Positions 6,211-7,681 of a DNA stretch of 7,681 nucleotides are shown in pieces. Every line of letters starts with the position of its first letter. Positions within the stretch are counted from its first letter, which is position 1. The DNA comes from Desulfobacteraceae bacterium. Lineage in GTDB: Bacteria > Desulfobacterota > Desulfobacteria > Desulfobacterales > Desulfosalsimonadaceae. The stretch spans positions 1-7,681 of the forward strand of contig JAGXHH010000127.1 in NCBI GenBank assembly GCA_024636355.1, read 5' to 3'. The translations under genes and the position numbers were made by a program. The notes below the pieces were generated by a model. That model worked only from the letters and a program-made list of their open reading frames with translations. It ran no database searches and was not told the origin of the DNA.

Positions 6211-6413
6211 CCTTCTAAATACATGAAGGAGTCATGTCGAACAGTTTACAGCTTCAAAGGAGGGGGGTGGGAAAAGACGTCCGCAAGACCATTTGGCAGG
6301 CTTTGGTAACGGTTCACCCTGTGCTGCAGCGGAAACCATGAAAAATCCCGGATACGGTGTTTACGCTGCCCGGACCGGCAACCTGTAACGCTTTATCATT
6401 TACCCCAAAAACG
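6211..6413 (+). other. Leader of the sigma-54 transcript with possible tiny ORFs
   Basis: About 200 bases separate the predicted transcription start from the first credible gene. An ATG at 6234 opens a 35-codon frame ending at 6341. Its AAGGAG (6226-6231) lies only two bases before the ATG, closer than normal. A second frame of 16 codons starts at 6338, overlapping as ATGA, and ends at 6388. A near-perfect ribosome-binding-like AAAGGAGG (6256-6263) has no well-placed start after it; the nearest is a GTG three bases on. None of the peptides is recognisable. The region could be a regulatory leader, a peptide-coupled leader or plain untranslated RNA. Confidence 0.4.
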
Positions 6414-6791
6414 ATGAAATCGAGCGCATTGCTTATAGACAGCGGCAGTTTTTTTGAGCAGAACCTGGGACAACGGCTGCGCCGGGAAGGTTTCCAGCTG
6501 TTTTTCGCCCAGCGGCTCAATGATGCAGTTAGAATTATCGATCAGAAAAATATCGATGTGGCACTGCTCGACCTGAGCGGCTTGAAAATGGAAGGCATCC
6601 GGATAGTCAAAGCGATTAAAAATTCCGGAAACCCAGTGGAAATCATCACCGTGAATTCCGCCGACCAGCTTTCCCTTTCAATCGAGGCAATGAAGCTCGG
6701 AGCATTTGATGATTTTCTGATTCCGATAGAGATCAACCCGCTGCTCGATCGTATCAAAGCCGCAGCAGACCGGAAAAAAAGCTGCGATTAA
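6414..6791 (+). CDS. Degenerate (pseudo-)receiver domain protein
   Basis: This 125-residue protein keeps the length and hydrophobic pattern of a receiver domain, ending with a GAFDDFLIPIEINPLL segment parallel to the GAFDYLMKPVDIDELM of the receiver encoded at 5586. D53 (LLDLSG) stands at the phospho-acceptor position and T79 is kept. However, the acidic pair is reduced to D9-S10 and the invariant Lys before Pro is Ile103. Normal phosphorylation signalling is therefore doubtful; it may act as a phosphorylation-independent interaction domain (inference). I start at ATG 6414 because the fold begins there (KSSALLID). A GTG at 6357 would add 19 residues without receiver character. Neither start has a clear Shine-Dalgarno sequence. 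It is the first credible gene after the sigma-54 promoter. Confidence 0.8.
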   Translation: MKSSALLIDSGSFFEQNLGQRLRREGFQLFFAQRLNDAVRIIDQKNIDVALLDLSGLKMEGIRIVKAIKNSGNPVEIITVNSADQLSLSIEAMKLGAFDDFLIPIEINPLLDRIKAAADRKKSCD

Positions 6792-6800
6792 TCTTTTGCC

Positions 6801-6827
6801 GTCATTCCGGCGCAGGCCGGAATCCAG
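6801..6827. repeat. Hairpin repeat of the GTCATTCCGGC type
   Basis: ATTCCGGC (6804-6811) pairs perfectly with GCCGGAAT (6816-6823) around the loop GCAG. The flanks GTC and CCAG are typical of a very common dispersed bacterial intergenic repeat. It sits ten bases after the pseudo-receiver stop. There is no T-run, so it is more likely a repeat or an mRNA-stabilising hairpin than a terminator. Confidence 0.75.
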
Positions 6828-6881
6828 TGCCATGTTCATCAACTTTAAATAAAAATAGTCGATCTTAAAACAATTTGCCGG

Positions 6882-6889
6882 AAAGGAGA
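6882..6889 (+). promoter_or_regulatory. Strong ribosome binding site for the CBS gene
   Basis: AAAGGAGA lies nine bases before ATG 6899 and fixes that start over the in-frame TTG at 6875, which lies upstream of this site. It is among the best Shine-Dalgarno sequences in the window that has a properly spaced start codon. Confidence 0.85.
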
Positions 6890-6898
6890 CATACGCTC

Positions 6899-7471
6899 AT
6901 GAAAAACATTCTGATCAAGGAAATCATGGTCCCGCTCGAAGAATATGCGACCATCCACCAGGACGCCAACCTCTTTGATGCGATAATGGCCCTGGAAAAA
7001 GCCCAGCTGGAATTTTGTCTGCCGGAGGCCAAGTACAAGCACCGCGCCATCCTGGTCTATGATGACAACCATAAAATCGTCGGCAAACTCAGCCAGCTCG
7101 ACATCCTGAGATCCCTCGAACCGAAATACAGGATGGCGGCTTCCGGCGATGACGGCCGGATCATGGCCAGCGGTTTTTCCCCCCAGTTTCTGAAATCGAT
7201 GGTCCAGCAGTTCGCCCTGTGGGACAAACCGCTCAAGGACATCTGCAAGAAAGCGACCGAAGTGAAGGCCAAAGACTGCATGTATGTACCGGAGCCGGGT
7301 GAATACGTAAAAGGATCGGACTCCCTGGCGATGGGCATCCACCAGTTGGTGATGGGACACCACCAGTCGCTTTTGGTGACCGGCGATAAAATGGAGGATA
7401 TTGTGGGCATTCTTCGTCTCACCGATGTTTTCAAGGAAGTGGTCACTTCCTTGAAAGCCTGCAACCTGTAA
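6899..7471 (+). CDS. Two-CBS-domain protein
   Basis: This 190-residue soluble protein has a pair of CBS domains. The first (about 4-72) opens with IKEIMVPLEEYATI, runs through HRAILVYDDNHKIVGKLSQLDIL and is typical in form. The second (about 110-187) reads LKDICKKATEVKAKDCMYV and ends in SLLVTGDKMEDIVGILRLTDVFKEV. Between them lies a helical segment with FSPQFLKSMVQQFALWDKPL. CBS pairs bind adenosine nucleotides and act as energy or ligand sensors, often for a linked transporter or enzyme. No other domain is fused. It follows the pseudo-receiver by about 107 bases and precedes a membrane-protein start, so a role in controlling transport is plausible but unproved. No membrane segment or signal peptide is seen. 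Confidence 0.92.
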   Translation: MKNILIKEIMVPLEEYATIHQDANLFDAIMALEKAQLEFCLPEAKYKHRAILVYDDNHKIVGKLSQLDILRSLEPKYRMAASGDDGRIMASGFSPQFLKSMVQQFALWDKPLKDICKKATEVKAKDCMYVPEPGEYVKGSDSLAMGIHQLVMGHHQSLLVTGDKMEDIVGILRLTDVFKEVVTSLKACNL

Positions 7472-7576
7472 CCGCGCCGCCCGGGATACGAGTGCCGCTG
7501 GCACCGCCCATGCGCAGAAAAAAAAAGCAAGAAACAGACAGTTATCCGTTTCAAAGAAAACCGGAAGATGGGCCGG

Positions 7577-7681
7577 ATGAAATACGACGAATATGTCACC
7601 TTCGGCATGCTGCTCGCCATCCTGCTTCTCTGGATTTTTGCGAGCAAATCTCTGGGCCTCGGCGGCCCGGCCCTGTTGGCC
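7577..7681 (+). CDS. N-terminal fragment of a membrane protein, possibly SLC13/DASS-type anion transporter (3' partial)
   Basis: From ATG 7577 the frame reads MKYDEYVTFG, then a strongly hydrophobic helix (MLLAILLLWIF), then GLGGPALLA, and is open to the window edge. The hydrophobic helix with a Trp, followed by a GLGGP-like turn, resembles the middle of SLC13/DASS transporters, where a GPMSRDE-like segment leads into a transmembrane helix. If so, the N-terminal half is absent here, because the CBS gene's stop codon (7469-7471) is in the same frame and no start codon lies between it and 7568. An in-frame ATG at 7568 is an alternative start, but GGAAG (7563-7567) suits 7577 better. A different frame starting at ATG 7510 reaches an A9 run at 7518-7526, where a one-base slip would join this frame. 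The family call is tentative. Confidence 0.5.
   Translation, partial: MKYDEYVTFGMLLAILLLWIFASKSLGLGGPALLA

Larger units (their letters stand above)
5943..6413. other. Long intergenic regulatory region
   Basis: Between the receiver gene and the degenerate receiver gene there is no long ORF. The first part has C-rich tracts (CCC, CCCC, CCCCCC, CCCCCC between 6014 and 6048), then an AT-richer stretch (6049-6170) with a tandem TTTGTT at 6051-6056 and 6061-6066, ten bases apart. That stretch lies about 120 bases upstream of the sigma-54 promoter, a usual place for activator-binding sites. The promoter at 6185-6200 and its leader follow. I see no clear intrinsic terminator after the receiver gene. 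Confidence 0.7.

Noticed and set aside
7492..7526. Hairpin GTGCC/GGCAC plus A-run as a terminator after the CBS gene
   Set aside because: The stem is only five base pairs and is followed by A's, not T's; on the minus strand the T-run precedes the hairpin, so neither orientation works.

Overview
The window looks like GC-rich chromosomal DNA from a bacterium of the Desulfobacterota (former Deltaproteobacteria), possibly near Desulfobacterales. This rests on the gene repertoire (a sigma-54 activator with a Cys-rich PAS domain, a NifX-like protein, a CBS-domain protein), a textbook -24/-12 promoter, and dispersed intergenic repeats of kinds I associate with such genomes. The assignment is an inference, with no marker gene to confirm it. 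Every gene I can support lies on the + strand.

Region 1 (1-3219) is the 3' end of a very large gene. It fuses an endonuclease Q (EndoQ, PHP-family) domain to a full SF1A UvrD/PcrA-type helicase. The gene enters from the left edge, so its start and the first PHP metal-binding motif lie outside the window. Two peptides resemble sliding-clamp binding motifs: one where a stand-alone EndoQ would end, one at the extreme C-terminus. The protein is plausibly a one-chain machine that nicks DNA at deaminated bases and then unwinds it at the clamp.

Region 2 (3220-3749) has no gene. It is a repeat island holding a short direct repeat, a long GC-rich palindrome, and a roughly 200-bp element made of two copies of one structured repeat in head-to-head orientation.

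Region 3 (3750-5942) is a tight cluster of three genes: a PAS/AAA+/Fis sigma-54 activator with an unusual Walker B motif, a small NifX/NifB-like cofactor-binding-domain protein, and a stand-alone CheY-like receiver. The last two overlap by four bases. No histidine kinase is present, so the receiver's partner is elsewhere.

Region 4 (5943-6413) is non-coding apart from possible tiny ORFs. It holds a near-consensus sigma-54 promoter at 6185-6200 and a leader of about 200 bases.

Region 5 (6414-7681) holds a degenerate receiver protein, a hairpin repeat, a two-CBS-domain protein with a strong ribosome binding site, and at the right edge the beginning of a membrane protein that may be an anion transporter (SLC13/DASS-like). 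Its start is unclear because of an A9 run in an alternative upstream frame. A plausible reading is that the activator of region 3 or a relative drives the sigma-54 promoter for region 5, with receivers and the CBS protein tuning a transporter. The sequence gives order and motifs only; the regulatory link is inference.
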